Origin: Bacteroidales bacterium | GTDB taxonomy: Bacteria; Bacteroidota; Bacteroidia; Bacteroidales; VadinHA17 | Reading direction: 5' to 3' | Length of the DNA stretch: 64,000 nucleotides | Assembly: GCA_021738535.1 (NCBI GenBank) | Contig: JAIPBU010000007.1 | Coordinates: 38,769-102,768, forward strand | Shown here: piece by piece, positions 15,849 to 25,221 of the stretch | Layout: each line of letters begins with the position of its first letter | Numbering within the stretch: the first letter of the stretch is position 1 | The notes under the pieces: generated by a model | The model's input: the letters and a program-made list of their open reading frames with translations, nothing else | Told to the model about the DNA's origin: nothing | Database searches by the model: none | Position numbers and translations under genes: made by a program

Positions 15849-16493
15849 ATGCCACAAGATCTACACATTAAAGATATTGAAGCAAGCCAGCAAACAGGCA
15901 CTGAGAGTGCCAAACAATCAAAGGCTGCTGATAAGGCACCTGTATACAATTCATTATACAATGCTTTATACAAGTTCGGTTCATGCGATGTTTATGATTA
16001 CCTTGATGTTCGCAATTTGAGTCATATAAAGAACAGCATAGTTCTTTCGCCTGCCAAACATTTTTTCTTCGAGGAGGAAGACCTGCATAATGTTGAGATG
16101 GTAATAGATATTCATAATTTATCAGGCAGAAAGAACACCAGGTCATACTTTGAGAGGATTTACAACAGCATGCCTGAGGGTTCTTACTTTACGGGTTCTT
16201 TTAAAACACCCGGAGCAAAAAACTCCGGCAGCCCGGACTATCACAGGTATCTTTTTGATTATGAAGATGCTACTTCAAAGGATGAGAACGGCTCAGGGAT
16301 GTTACTGGGTATGATAGACAAACTGATAAGCCGGGTGAACAGCAGTTTAACCGGTAACATAAACGGGAAAGAAGCAGAAAAGATTCTTCAGATGACAGGC
16401 TTTGAGGTGATGGATATAACTGAGATGAACGGGAAGGTATACTTTACTTCTGTAAAAACATCCGCTTACAGGAATAATTATTCTCTGTCATAG
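15849..16493 (+). CDS. Orphan protein resembling the C-terminal part of a SAM methyltransferase
   Basis: The product is 214 residues with no signal peptide and a polar, low-complexity N-terminus (1-30). The rest has alternating strands, including 'EMVIDIHNLSG', 'MPEGSYFTGSFKTPGA' and a closing 'TGFEVMDITEMNGKVYFTSVK'. That closing pattern is how the last strands of class-I methyltransferases read in polysaccharide clusters. The glycine-rich SAM-binding motif is missing, so if related it is probably non-catalytic. It precedes the initiating glycosyltransferase by 34 bp and is probably co-transcribed, suggesting an accessory or regulatory role in exopolysaccharide assembly. The assignment is weak; I treat function as unknown. 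Confidence 0.6.
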   Translation: MPQDLHIKDIEASQQTGTESAKQSKAADKAPVYNSLYNALYKFGSCDVYDYLDVRNLSHIKNSIVLSPAKHFFFEEEDLHNVEMVIDIHNLSGRKNTRSYFERIYNSMPEGSYFTGSFKTPGAKNSGSPDYHRYLFDYEDATSKDENGSGMLLGMIDKLISRVNSSLTGNINGKEAEKILQMTGFEVMDITEMNGKVYFTSVKTSAYRNNYSLS

Positions 16494-16527
16494 GGAAATC
16501 AGGGAATCATTTAAAACAATCATTAAC

Positions 16528-17985
16528 ATGTTGGCAGACATATTCAAAAGATTGCACAGATCAGGTATTGTAACTTTTCTCAGGAGAGGTATATTACTAA
16601 ACACCCTGCTGGGGTTCCTTGATATTCTGGCTATTACCCTTGCATTCCAGGTTTCATATTCGATTTCTTCGGGACTCACAAGGTCATTATTCTATTATGA
16701 CAGCAGTATACTGATCCTCTACCTGGCATTTATGCCCCTCTGGCTGATTATTCTTTACCTGTTCAAGATTGCCGAGATACCCAGGACCAAGAGGTACAGG
16801 ATACTGTTTATGGAATACCTGCAGTCGGCTGCGCTCTTTGCGATACTACTCAGCCTGGTGCACATGGTATTCAATATCAGCGAGGTCACATATTTATTCC
16901 TTCTTACTGTTAGCCTGGCCGGCCTTGTATTTCTGTTCAGCGTACGCCTGGTAGAATACTGGGTTTTTAAGCACTACAGGTCGAAGGGATACAACTACAG
17001 GAATGTTGTAATAATAGCTGATGGAACGGCAGATAAATTCATTAAGAGCTTAACAAAACGTAAGGAATGGGGTTACCGGGTATTCGCCATTTTCACTGAA
17101 TCGGAAAAGATACACAGAAAATGGAAAGAGAGTATTATCATGTTACAGGAGGAATACCTGGAGGTAATAAATGATTTAATGGAGAAGGACCTGGTTGACG
17201 AGGTGCTATACTACAAGAGCAAGGTATCGACGGGTGAGGTAAGGTCAATCATCAGGTCATGCGAGGAGCTGGGTGTTACCTTCAGGCTCAGGATGGACAA
17301 AACAGATAAGACCATAACCAATGGTTTACGGACTGATTTTGCGGGAGAGAACTTCCTGACCTTTATCAACATCCCCCATAAATCATTTTCTATAACGATG
17401 AAAAGGTTTATTGACATAGTAATAGCGCTTTCAATGCTGACTGTTCTCAGTCCTTTCCTGCTTTTATTATCTCTTCTGATAAAGCTTGACTCTAAAGGGC
17501 CGGTCATATTCAAGCAGGAGAGAGTAGGTTTACGGGGCAGGAAATTCATGCTTTACAAGTTCAGGACGATGGTCAGTAATGCAGAGGATTTACGAAAAGA
17601 GATGGAAGACCAGAACGAGGTTGACGGCCCGGTCTTCAAGATTGAGAAAGACCCCCGGATCACCAGGGTTGGTCATTTCTTAAGGAAGACAGGCTTTGAT
17701 GAGTTTCCGCAGCTGATCAACATACTCAAGGGTGAGATGTCGCTGATAGGCCCCAGGCCGCCCTTAGCCAGTGAGACTATGCAGTATGAGCGCTGGCAGC
17801 TCAGGCGATTATCAGTAAGGCCGGGGCTCTCATGTTTCTGGCAGATAAAGCCTGAAAGGAACAGCATTAAGTTTGAGAAGTGGATGGAAATGGATCTTGC
17901 CTATATAGACAACTGGTCACTAAGGCTTGACTTCCTGATCCTGTTGAGGACATTCAGGACGGTAGTAAGGAAAACAGGTCTTTAG
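16528..17985 (+). CDS. Polyprenyl-phosphate sugar-1-phosphate transferase initiating exopolysaccharide synthesis (WbaP/WcaJ class)
   Basis: The product is 485 residues. Four N-terminal transmembrane helices (about 20-150) and a CoA-binding-like cytoplasmic domain (about 155-280) lead to a re-entrant membrane helix and the bacterial sugar-transferase domain (about 290-485). Diagnostic motifs are 'MKRFIDIVIAL', 'FKQERVGLRGRKFMLYKFRTM', 'RVGHFLRKTGFDEFPQLINILKGEMSLIGPRP' and 'SVRPGLSCFWQI'. The enzyme transfers a hexose-1-phosphate from a nucleotide sugar to undecaprenyl phosphate at the inner membrane and so starts the repeat unit finished by the minus-strand operon. The DE pair in 'GFDEFPQL' is conserved. 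The sugar is not predictable. Confidence 0.95.
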   Translation: MLADIFKRLHRSGIVTFLRRGILLNTLLGFLDILAITLAFQVSYSISSGLTRSLFYYDSSILILYLAFMPLWLIILYLFKIAEIPRTKRYRILFMEYLQSAALFAILLSLVHMVFNISEVTYLFLLTVSLAGLVFLFSVRLVEYWVFKHYRSKGYNYRNVVIIADGTADKFIKSLTKRKEWGYRVFAIFTESEKIHRKWKESIIMLQEEYLEVINDLMEKDLVDEVLYYKSKVSTGEVRSIIRSCEELGVTFRLRMDKTDKTITNGLRTDFAGENFLTFINIPHKSFSITMKRFIDIVIALSMLTVLSPFLLLLSLLIKLDSKGPVIFKQERVGLRGRKFMLYKFRTMVSNAEDLRKEMEDQNEVDGPVFKIEKDPRITRVGHFLRKTGFDEFPQLINILKGEMSLIGPRPPLASETMQYERWQLRRLSVRPGLSCFWQIKPERNSIKFEKWMEMDLAYIDNWSLRLDFLILLRTFRTVVRKTGL

Positions 17986-18000
17986 ACAGTTTGCATTAAA

Positions 18001-19881
18001 TCAGCTTACGCTTAAGTCTTTCCGGACAACAATCTTGCCGGTGGCAATTAAGCCCTTACCCAAATTAATTTCTACAATATATATTCCGGCAGCAAGGCTG
18101 AGACTATAATACAATTCTTTCTGAGCTGTTACCCGGTTTGAGTCGTGAACAAGAGTACCTGTAAGGTTAAAAACCCTCAGCCTTATCTCACCATAATTTA
18201 AATAGCCTGGCAATACAACATAAAAATCACCATTTGTCGGGTTAGGATAAATTTGCATTTCACTATCCGGCAGCAGATCAGGCACACTGACCACGTTACC
18301 CTCTATTGCCCCTATAGTGGGAGGGCTGTTAAAGAAGTTACCCATGTAATCATATTCCAGTCCCACATCCAGGCCCTCTCCTATTGCCGGTGATCCTTCT
18401 GTCAGCCGGTAGTCGGTTGATGACACAAAGAGAGGATCCCGGGGTTCCTGGCTGTTAGCATCCCATCCTATAGTATTCAAATATGCATCCCATTCATAAT
18501 CATAATAGGGCCCCCCGTTACCCTGCAGATTAAACAGCATATTATCCTGGTCAGCTATATAGTACAGGTTATAATCAACATCCACTGATTCAAAGTCCGT
18601 TTCAAAAGTTGAGTATATGCATGGCCAGTAGCTATTCCTGGAAAAGTCGTTATTATTATAGAAGATATTATTCTTAATTTCACAATCATGGGTTTTACCG
18701 TGCAGGTAAAGCTGACCATTGAAAGCATCTGAATTTTGATTGCAGCCGTAAAAAGTATTATTATAGACCTTGATATTTTGCCCGTTATAGATAACAATTG
18801 ATGGCTGTGTAGGTGCGACGCTAATATTTGCATATACCAGGATATTAGAAAAAGTGTTGGGATTTTCTTTAGCATTAATACCAATATGCGCCATTGAATA
18901 ACCTTCCGGTGCGTCGGTATGCTGGTTCTCTGTTTCAAAGATATAGTTATACCTTATTGTAAGGTTTTCAAAGGTAGCTATTTCTTCACCGGCAACATCT
19001 ATTCCTGAGTGGTAGCAGTTCGAGATAGTATTATATTCAATAAGAACATCATGCAATCTTCCTGAGGATGCATCCTGTGGTCTTGTTGACATTGCTCTTC
19101 TTCCGCATTCACGGATTATGTTATTGTGCACGTGTGAATCAGAGTGCCAGAATTCAATTCCATATCCTACTGTACTACCCTTTATACCTATATGACTGAC
19201 ATAGCAGTTTTTCACCACAAGGCCTGTTTCATCATTAAAGGGCCATTCCTCCTTAAATCCTGCCAGTCTTGAGTACCTGATATCCAGGCTATCGAATGCA
19301 ATGTAGTCTTTCTCATTATAATAGACACACAGATTTCTCTGGCTCACTTCCACACTGCTGTATTCTTCAGCCGGGTCTGATGAGCTGTAAATATATACTC
19401 TGCCGTCAACCCATACCCAGTCGCGGTCAGTGGCCAGGTCGCTTACCTGGTTCTTCTGTGCCTGTCCCCATACGATAGTATCATTAGCCTCAAAAAAGAC
19501 CCCTCCCTCATAGGAATCGCCGGGATCATCAAATGTATTATCAGACACCCATATATTAGTTGCATGGGCAGACCATGAAGATGTTTCTGACCCGTAGATC
19601 CCGGGCCTAGGGCCTTCCCCGTAAGGACCAAAATATATATAAGAATCTTCAGACCCTGAAGAAGGCACTACCAGGGTTTCGCGCCACAGCCCCCCACATT
19701 CAAAAAATATGCTGTCGCCGGGACTGAAGGAGGTATTGTTAACCTTACTTATGCTTGCCCATGCCGTGGAAGGGCTGGTACCATCATTAGAATCGCTGCC
19801 CGCATTACTTACATAATAGTTCTGGGCTATGGCAAAAGTCGCAGGAAATAATAATAGTATAAACACAGTTAATCTTTTCAT
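18001..19881 (-). CDS. Secreted right-handed beta-helix protein with T9SS type-A sorting domain
   Basis: The product is 626 residues. A signal peptide (1-19, 'TFAIAQ') is followed by a pectate-lyase-like parallel beta-helix (about 25-520) with the usual opening 'YYVSNAGSDSNDGTSPSTAWASIS' and repeated coils rich in N-x-I/F strands ('NNIIREC', 'YNTISNC', 'YNYIFET', 'NNTFYGC', 'NNIFYNN'). The C-terminus (about 537-626, 'IYPNPTNGDFYVVLPG' to 'GKIVVRKDL') is a T9SS sorting domain. Such folds cleave or bind uronic-acid-containing polysaccharides. Its position inside the exopolysaccharide locus, on the opposite strand, suggests a surface enzyme acting on the exported polymer, perhaps for release or remodelling. 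No catalytic residues could be fixed by eye. Confidence 0.85.
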   Translation of the reverse strand: MKRLTVFILLLFPATFAIAQNYYVSNAGSDSNDGTSPSTAWASISKVNNTSFSPGDSIFFECGGLWRETLVVPSSGSEDSYIYFGPYGEGPRPGIYGSETSSWSAHATNIWVSDNTFDDPGDSYEGGVFFEANDTIVWGQAQKNQVSDLATDRDWVWVDGRVYIYSSSDPAEEYSSVEVSQRNLCVYYNEKDYIAFDSLDIRYSRLAGFKEEWPFNDETGLVVKNCYVSHIGIKGSTVGYGIEFWHSDSHVHNNIIRECGRRAMSTRPQDASSGRLHDVLIEYNTISNCYHSGIDVAGEEIATFENLTIRYNYIFETENQHTDAPEGYSMAHIGINAKENPNTFSNILVYANISVAPTQPSIVIYNGQNIKVYNNTFYGCNQNSDAFNGQLYLHGKTHDCEIKNNIFYNNNDFSRNSYWPCIYSTFETDFESVDVDYNLYYIADQDNMLFNLQGNGGPYYDYEWDAYLNTIGWDANSQEPRDPLFVSSTDYRLTEGSPAIGEGLDVGLEYDYMGNFFNSPPTIGAIEGNVVSVPDLLPDSEMQIYPNPTNGDFYVVLPGYLNYGEIRLRVFNLTGTLVHDSNRVTAQKELYYSLSLAAGIYIVEINLGKGLIATGKIVVRKDLSVS

Positions 19882-20173
19882 GGCGAGTGTAATTTTGTTT
19901 ATAACAGACTATTCACACGGGAGAGCAGATAAGCATTACCATATATTTTGAATTTCCCTTTCCTCCCTGAATCATTTAACGGTAATATGGTTTAAAAGTT
20001 TTCTTTCAGGCGCAAAAGAGTCAGAAATATGACATATACAATAAAAAGCTAAAAGGGTGAATATATAAAGTCATAAAAAAGCATATTCCCCGGATGAATT
20101 TCATAATAATTAAAACAATTGCTCTTTAATAATGTTTTGTATAATAAATAATGATGTACAAATATGGCCAACT

Positions 20174-20950
20174 ATGATTACGCGAGTCAAATCAACCCTT
20201 AGACCAGCACTAATATTATTTCTTGTCATTGCTGCTTCATCCTGCGTACCATCAAAAAAACTCAAATATTTCAATGATATTGATGACATACAGGCACCTT
20301 ATGTGAGTCCACAGAAGGATAAAGCAATAGCACCGGGCGACCGGCTGTTTATAAGGGTGCTTAGCATTGACGAAGAAGCAAACCAGATTTTTAATTCCGT
20401 GGATAATATTACTGCCAATAATACCAGCAATATAATAGGATATGGTATTAACCAGGAGGGCAATATAGATTTTCCGTTTGTAGGAAAGGTAAAACTGTCA
20501 GGGATGACCATTGCTGAAGCAAGTGAGAAGATGACCGGTTTACTGAAGGAATATGTTCCGGGATCAGAGGTTGTAATAAAGTATATAGATAACAGGGTTA
20601 CAGTGATGGGCGAGGTAAATGCCCAGGGTGTATATTCCTTTTCTGAAGATAAAATAAATATTTACAAGGCGCTTGCCCTGGGAGGGGGTCTGACCCGTTG
20701 GGGAAACAGGGAGAATGTGGTTCTTATGCGCAATGAGAACGGACGTATTACTCATTATAAGCTCGATCTTTCCAGTTCAGAGATAGCAGGTAAGGACCAG
20801 TTCTATGTCAGGCCCAACGACGTAGTGGTTGTTGAGCCACTCAAACGTATATCAGCCAGTTACCAGAATACCACTTTCAACACCGTCCTGGGTGCGTTAT
20901 CAACGATAATAACAATACTAATATTTGCAGGTGTATCACCAGGTAACTAA
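20174..20950 (+). CDS. wza: Outer-membrane polysaccharide export lipoprotein (OPX, Wza-like)
   Basis: Starting at the ATG at 20174, about 258 residues. I preferred this start because it places a clean lipoprotein signal ('LFLVIAASSC', Cys about 24) at the N-terminus; the frame stays open 14 codons further. A poly-export domain (about 45-150, 'IAPGDRLFIRVLS', 'GYGINQEGNIDFPFVGKVKLSGMTIAEA') is followed by an SLBB domain (about 155-225, 'VTVMGEVNAQGVYSF'). A hydrophobic C-terminal segment follows ('TVLGALSTIITILIFAGV'), which may span the membrane. It forms the outer-membrane exit channel with the Wzc-like co-polymerase encoded 12 bp downstream. Confidence 0.92.
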   Translation: MITRVKSTLRPALILFLVIAASSCVPSKKLKYFNDIDDIQAPYVSPQKDKAIAPGDRLFIRVLSIDEEANQIFNSVDNITANNTSNIIGYGINQEGNIDFPFVGKVKLSGMTIAEASEKMTGLLKEYVPGSEVVIKYIDNRVTVMGEVNAQGVYSFSEDKINIYKALALGGGLTRWGNRENVVLMRNENGRITHYKLDLSSSEIAGKDQFYVRPNDVVVVEPLKRISASYQNTTFNTVLGALSTIITILIFAGVSPGN

Positions 20951-20962
20951 AAATCAAAGCAA

Positions 20963-23332
20963 ATGAACTTTAACAATTCAGATAAGGAAGGAAACCCAGT
21001 AAAACACTATCTAAGCAAAATATTAGGGCTTAAGTACTTTTATATAATCAGCCTGGTTCTGTTTATTTCCGGGGCCCATCTCTATAACAAGTATGCCACT
21101 AAGGCATACGAGGTAAACTCCGCTATTGGACCGGTAAAAGAAAACAGGACAAATATACTGGCATCCGGGAATATGTTCGGAGGAGCAGCAAGCAATGTAA
21201 CACCCAGGAGGAATATTGAAGACGATGTCAACAGCCTGTCATCATACTCACTTATATTAAAAACGCTTGACAACCTGGATTACGAGGTAGCCTACTACAG
21301 TGAGAACCGTGGTTTCCTGAAGCAGACCCGGGAGATATATGAAGCTGCCCCGTTCAATGTCACGATGGATAAATCGCATACCCAGCCTATTGCCTGCAGG
21401 ATGTATATCCGTCCCATCACCGACTCAACCTATCTCCTGAGCATCCCGGAGCAAACTGTGACACTTTACAATTATATAGATGACAAGGTATTGCAAGAAG
21501 AGTTTGTACTCAGGACTGATACCCTGGGATATTACAACAGGACACTCACCTCAGCAAATTTCAGTTTTTCAGTATCCCGATCGTCAACAAATTTTATTGA
21601 AGACACTAACAGGGAAAAAGATTACTTTTTCAGGTTTTACCACCCCGATAACCTTGCAATGTCATACCTCAACAGGCTTGAGGTTACACCTGTATCTTTT
21701 ATGGCTTCCATTATTGAGCTTCGTTTCCGGGGTGAAAATATTGATAAATCAATAAGCTTCCTCAACAGTTATATTAATGCATTTTTGGAAGAGAACCTGG
21801 CAAAGAAGAACAAGATTGCCCTTAACACGGTTCAGTTTATTGATTCCCAGCTTTCAGAGATAGCTGATTCACTGGTTGTATCCGAATCTATGCTAAGGAA
21901 TTTCAGGTCCAACAACCAGGTTACTGACCTTGGCTTCCAGGGAGAAAGGATATATGACCAGCTTGAGCAGATTGACAGGGAGAAGTCGCAGCTTGAAGTA
22001 AGGAAGAGGTACTTCGAATATGTTATCAATCATTTCAAAACGAACGATGACGTGAAGGGTGTTGTGCCCCCGGTATCTGCCAATATAACAGATCCCATAA
22101 TGAATGATCTTATTACAGAGTTACTCGATCTGAATTCGCAACGGTCTGAGCTTCTGAACAGCAGCTCGGATAAAAACCTTTACCTGGACCAGGTAGAGAA
22201 TAAGATCGAGCTCCAGAAGAGCCTGATTGCGGAGAACGCAAGAAATAACCTTAACACTCTTAATCTCAGCATCAATGAGCTTGATTACAGGGCCGACAAA
22301 CTATCGGAGGAGATAAGCAGGCTTCCCCGGACAGAGATGAACATGGTAAGCATGGAGCGTAAATTCAATCTTAATGATGCCATTTACACATTCCTGCTTG
22401 AAAAGAGGTCTGAGGCAGCCATAAGCCTTGCCTCCAATTTTCCTGATTACGAAATACTTGAAGAAGCCAGGTTCAATTCAGCACAGGTTATAAAGCCTAA
22501 GGACACCACCAATTACATGCTGGCCTTTATGCTGGGTCTTCTTATCCCCAGTGCATACCTCTTACTGAGGGAAATGCTTGACGATAAGATAAACAGCACT
22601 TATGAGTTAAGTGCAAGGTCAGGCGGTGCCGTACTGAACAGGATTTACAGTAATAAACTAAAAAGCGACAATATATTTACTGCTGCCCCTTCCTCTGCTA
22701 TAGCCGAGTCTTTCCGCAGCCTGAGGAGCCACCTCATATTTAAACTGAAAGACAAAGAGGATAAGGTTATCCTCATCACATCCTCCCAGCCAAGGGATGG
22801 AAAAAGTTTTGTATCGTATAACCTGGGCATTGCCCTTGCATCAGTAGGTTATAAGACGGCGATTGTGGATGGTGACCTCAGGAGGCCGACACTTCACAGG
22901 AAGCTGGGACTGGAGAATGATAAGGGTATATCAACATACATGAGCAACAGCACGGGAATTAATGAAATAATCATGAAGACCGGGCAGGAAAACCTTTCTG
23001 TTATCCCTGCCGGACCGGTACTTCCCAATCCCTCAGAGCTGATACAGAAGGGTGAGATGGACAGTCTTTTCGAGCATCTTAAATCCGAATTTGATTATAT
23101 TATTATAGACAGCTCACCGCTGGGACTGGTTTCGGACGCTACCCAGCTGCTTCAATTCGCCAATCGTATAGCCGTTGTTGCCAGGAACAAGCACACCAGG
23201 AAAAGTACATTCCAGACAGCTATGGAGACCCTTGACAGGTACTCGATCAGTGAATATGATATTATCTATAATGATCTTGACATAAGAAAGAGTCCTTATG
23301 CCGGGTATACAAAATATTATACTAAGAATTAA
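20963..23332 (+). CDS. wzc: Wzc-like polysaccharide co-polymerase with bacterial tyrosine kinase domain
   Basis: The product is 789 residues. An N-terminal transmembrane helix (about 25-45), a long periplasmic coiled region of Wzz/GNVR type (about 50-510) and a second transmembrane helix (about 515-540) precede a CpsD-type kinase. The kinase has Walker A 'QPRDGKSF' (Lys614), Walker A' 'VDGDLRRP' (Asp636) and Walker B 'YIIIDSSP' (Asp716). The C-terminal tyrosine cluster (Tyr779, 782, 785, 786) is the expected autophosphorylation site. It controls chain length and couples Wzy polymerisation to export through the OPX protein. Its 3' end overlaps the convergent thioesterase gene by 11 bp. All kinase motifs are intact. 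Confidence 0.95.
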   Translation: MNFNNSDKEGNPVKHYLSKILGLKYFYIISLVLFISGAHLYNKYATKAYEVNSAIGPVKENRTNILASGNMFGGAASNVTPRRNIEDDVNSLSSYSLILKTLDNLDYEVAYYSENRGFLKQTREIYEAAPFNVTMDKSHTQPIACRMYIRPITDSTYLLSIPEQTVTLYNYIDDKVLQEEFVLRTDTLGYYNRTLTSANFSFSVSRSSTNFIEDTNREKDYFFRFYHPDNLAMSYLNRLEVTPVSFMASIIELRFRGENIDKSISFLNSYINAFLEENLAKKNKIALNTVQFIDSQLSEIADSLVVSESMLRNFRSNNQVTDLGFQGERIYDQLEQIDREKSQLEVRKRYFEYVINHFKTNDDVKGVVPPVSANITDPIMNDLITELLDLNSQRSELLNSSSDKNLYLDQVENKIELQKSLIAENARNNLNTLNLSINELDYRADKLSEEISRLPRTEMNMVSMERKFNLNDAIYTFLLEKRSEAAISLASNFPDYEILEEARFNSAQVIKPKDTTNYMLAFMLGLLIPSAYLLLREMLDDKINSTYELSARSGGAVLNRIYSNKLKSDNIFTAAPSSAIAESFRSLRSHLIFKLKDKEDKVILITSSQPRDGKSFVSYNLGIALASVGYKTAIVDGDLRRPTLHRKLGLENDKGISTYMSNSTGINEIIMKTGQENLSVIPAGPVLPNPSELIQKGEMDSLFEHLKSEFDYIIIDSSPLGLVSDATQLLQFANRIAVVARNKHTRKSTFQTAMETLDRYSISEYDIIYNDLDIRKSPYAGYTKYYTKN

Positions 23333-24230
23333 TCTTTTCAGTCAGTGTTGAGATCTTCTCCTTCAATGTACTTATGCTCCCGCTATCGGTATACATAAGG
23401 CCATGATCACCTTTTAATTCAATCAACTCAATATTTTCCACCAGGTTGTCCCACCCCAGGTACCTGTTAGGTGAATCATTAGCTTCAGTCCTGAATAGCA
23501 GCAAATGGTCATCATACCCTTTCCCCGGCTTATACTTTCTCATCAGCCTGGAATATATCCATAGTATATACTGCTTACGGAATCCTGCAGGCACATCGAC
23601 ATTAAAAAGACCCAGGGTTTGGTAAAGCATATGCTTCCCCCTGTAGTAGAAATGGTCATAAACATTGCGCAACTTTTTCTTAATACCTGCCCGCAGGTCT
23701 TTCCTGAAGAGAGGTATTTCGCAATCCACCAGAACTAATCCAGGCACTTCTTCACCCATTTTATCCAGTTGCACAGCCATCTCGTAAGCCAGTATGCCTC
23801 CCATTGAGAAGCCACCCAGTATATATGGGCCTCCAGGAACTATCTTACGTAATTGTTTTACATATTCTCCGGCAAAGGCTTCAATACTTTTGTACCTGAT
23901 GTTTTCACCCTCGGAGCCTATATAGAAGAAACCATAAAATGGCTGGTCCTTACCCAGGTGCTCACTAAGACTGTAGTTAGCTTCTCCCGCATGCAACAGT
24001 ATAAGGGGGACCTTTGAGCCCTCCGTGTTTATGGGCATCATATTGGGACAGTCGTCGGGCCATAAATACTTAATTAGTCGTGCCTTATTCTCCTTAAGGC
24101 CGGCCAGTATTTCTTTATCAATATTTTCCTGCGGGCCACTGTATTTAAGTTTGCCATTGGTAAAAGAGAGCTCAATATTCCTGTTCCTTAGCTCTCTTAC
24201 CAGTTCGTTTATATTAGTCTGTGCATCCAT
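23322..24230 (-). CDS. Stand-alone thioesterase with N-terminal TubC docking domain
   Basis: The product is 302 residues. Residues about 5-57 ('INELVRELRNRNIEL...LKENKARLIKYL') match the TubC-type beta-hairpin docking domain normally found at the N-termini of NRPS/PKS subunits. Residues about 70-300 form an alpha/beta-hydrolase thioesterase with Ser142 ('GGFSMGG'), Asp169 ('LVLVDCE') and His276 ('KGDHGLM') as the likely triad. The NRPS-PKS at 43974-56963 has no C-terminal thioesterase, so this protein probably docks onto it and releases the chain by hydrolysis, cyclisation or transfer to an acceptor. It is the last gene of the long minus-strand run, 38 bp after the SGNH gene. Using a docking domain on a free TE is unusual; an alternative is a type II editing role. 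Confidence 0.85.
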   Translation of the reverse strand: MDAQTNINELVRELRNRNIELSFTNGKLKYSGPQENIDKEILAGLKENKARLIKYLWPDDCPNMMPINTEGSKVPLILLHAGEANYSLSEHLGKDQPFYGFFYIGSEGENIRYKSIEAFAGEYVKQLRKIVPGGPYILGGFSMGGILAYEMAVQLDKMGEEVPGLVLVDCEIPLFRKDLRAGIKKKLRNVYDHFYYRGKHMLYQTLGLFNVDVPAGFRKQYILWIYSRLMRKYKPGKGYDDHLLLFRTEANDSPNRYLGWDNLVENIELIELKGDHGLMYTDSGSISTLKEKISTLTEKINS

Positions 24231-24268
24231 TGATGTCTGAAAGATTATTCGTTATTAGTATTTATAAT

Positions 24269-25216
24269 TCATTTATCGTCACCGGAGATTATAGCGGCTA
24301 TCACCTCCGAATATTTTTCTGCCCCCCTGTCGTTGAGATGATAGACATCCCAGTACAGCCCGGGGTCGGATAAAAACCGGGGTTCATTGCTAAGGTCAAT
24401 AAAGCTTACACCCAGCTCTTCAGCTATTCTTCGTCCCATAGTCACGGACAGGTCCTCATAAGTATAGTTAAGGAAAACGGGCGAACAGAATACATATACC
24501 TCGGTGCCTGCCCTGACACAGTCTTCCAGGAATGACCTGTAGGTCTCAACTGCCGTAGTATCTATATCATACAGATCAGGCACCTTCCCGGTACCGATTT
24601 CTTCTCCCCATTCACCGTGCAGAGGTATATAACCGTTTTCATCCTTGTCGGATTCATACATACCGGCATTAGCTGCTGCAACAGTTAATATCATTGAATT
24701 AAAAGGGTAAATACATGAAGCCAGCTTAAGCTGTTCAAGCTTACTCTTCAGCTGTATTGTTTCACGCATTTCCGGGTGATCGCGGTAATAGGGCAGGAGG
24801 CTTGAGAGCCTGTCGTAGTTTGAGCTGTTATACCTGAATTCACCTCTGACAAAGTCGAGTATTACTATTTCGGGTGTATGCCTTTCAAGAACAGCTGAAA
24901 GCACTCCGTAGTGATAAAAAATAAAATTCCCTTCCCTGCCGGCGTTATATACTTCCATACCAGGCTTATCGGCTAATACGCCAGGTTTATAATGATGGTT
25001 GGCCCTTGACGAACCAAAAATAACAGCATCTGCCTCGGTGCTGTCAACAGAATATGTTGTGCGGTAGAGCTGCCCGCTCTCCTGTCTGAAATAAAAATGC
25101 CTGAGAGCCTCACCTGTCAGCAGGTCAGCAATAAAGACAATAAACACAAAGGCCAGGGCTCTTTTTAACAAGGCCCATGTTTTACTTTTTGATATATTTA
25201 CTTCTTTGCTATTCAT
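24269..25216 (-). CDS. SGNH-fold membrane-anchored protein, partner of MBOAT (AlgJ/DltD-like role)
   Basis: The product is 315 residues. One N-terminal transmembrane helix (about 15-35) anchors a periplasmic SGNH-like domain: 'VIFGSSRANHH' supplies the block-I serine (Ser69/Ser70), 'NAGREGN' the glycine block, and 'WDVYHLNDRG' the Asp290-x-x-His293 dyad. Proteins of this type next to MBOAT acyltransferases (AlgJ/AlgX with AlgI, or DltD with DltB) pass an acyl group from the membrane protein to the polymer. The gene follows the MBOAT gene by 5 bp. The donor group could be acetyl or, in this unusual cluster, something else; sequence alone does not say. Confidence 0.75.
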   Translation of the reverse strand: MNSKEVNISKSKTWALLKRALAFVFIVFIADLLTGEALRHFYFRQESGQLYRTTYSVDSTEADAVIFGSSRANHHYKPGVLADKPGMEVYNAGREGNFIFYHYGVLSAVLERHTPEIVILDFVRGEFRYNSSNYDRLSSLLPYYRDHPEMRETIQLKSKLEQLKLASCIYPFNSMILTVAAANAGMYESDKDENGYIPLHGEWGEEIGTGKVPDLYDIDTTAVETYRSFLEDCVRAGTEVYVFCSPVFLNYTYEDLSVTMGRRIAEELGVSFIDLSNEPRFLSDPGLYWDVYHLNDRGAEKYSEVIAAIISGDDK

Positions 25217-25221
25217 ATCAC

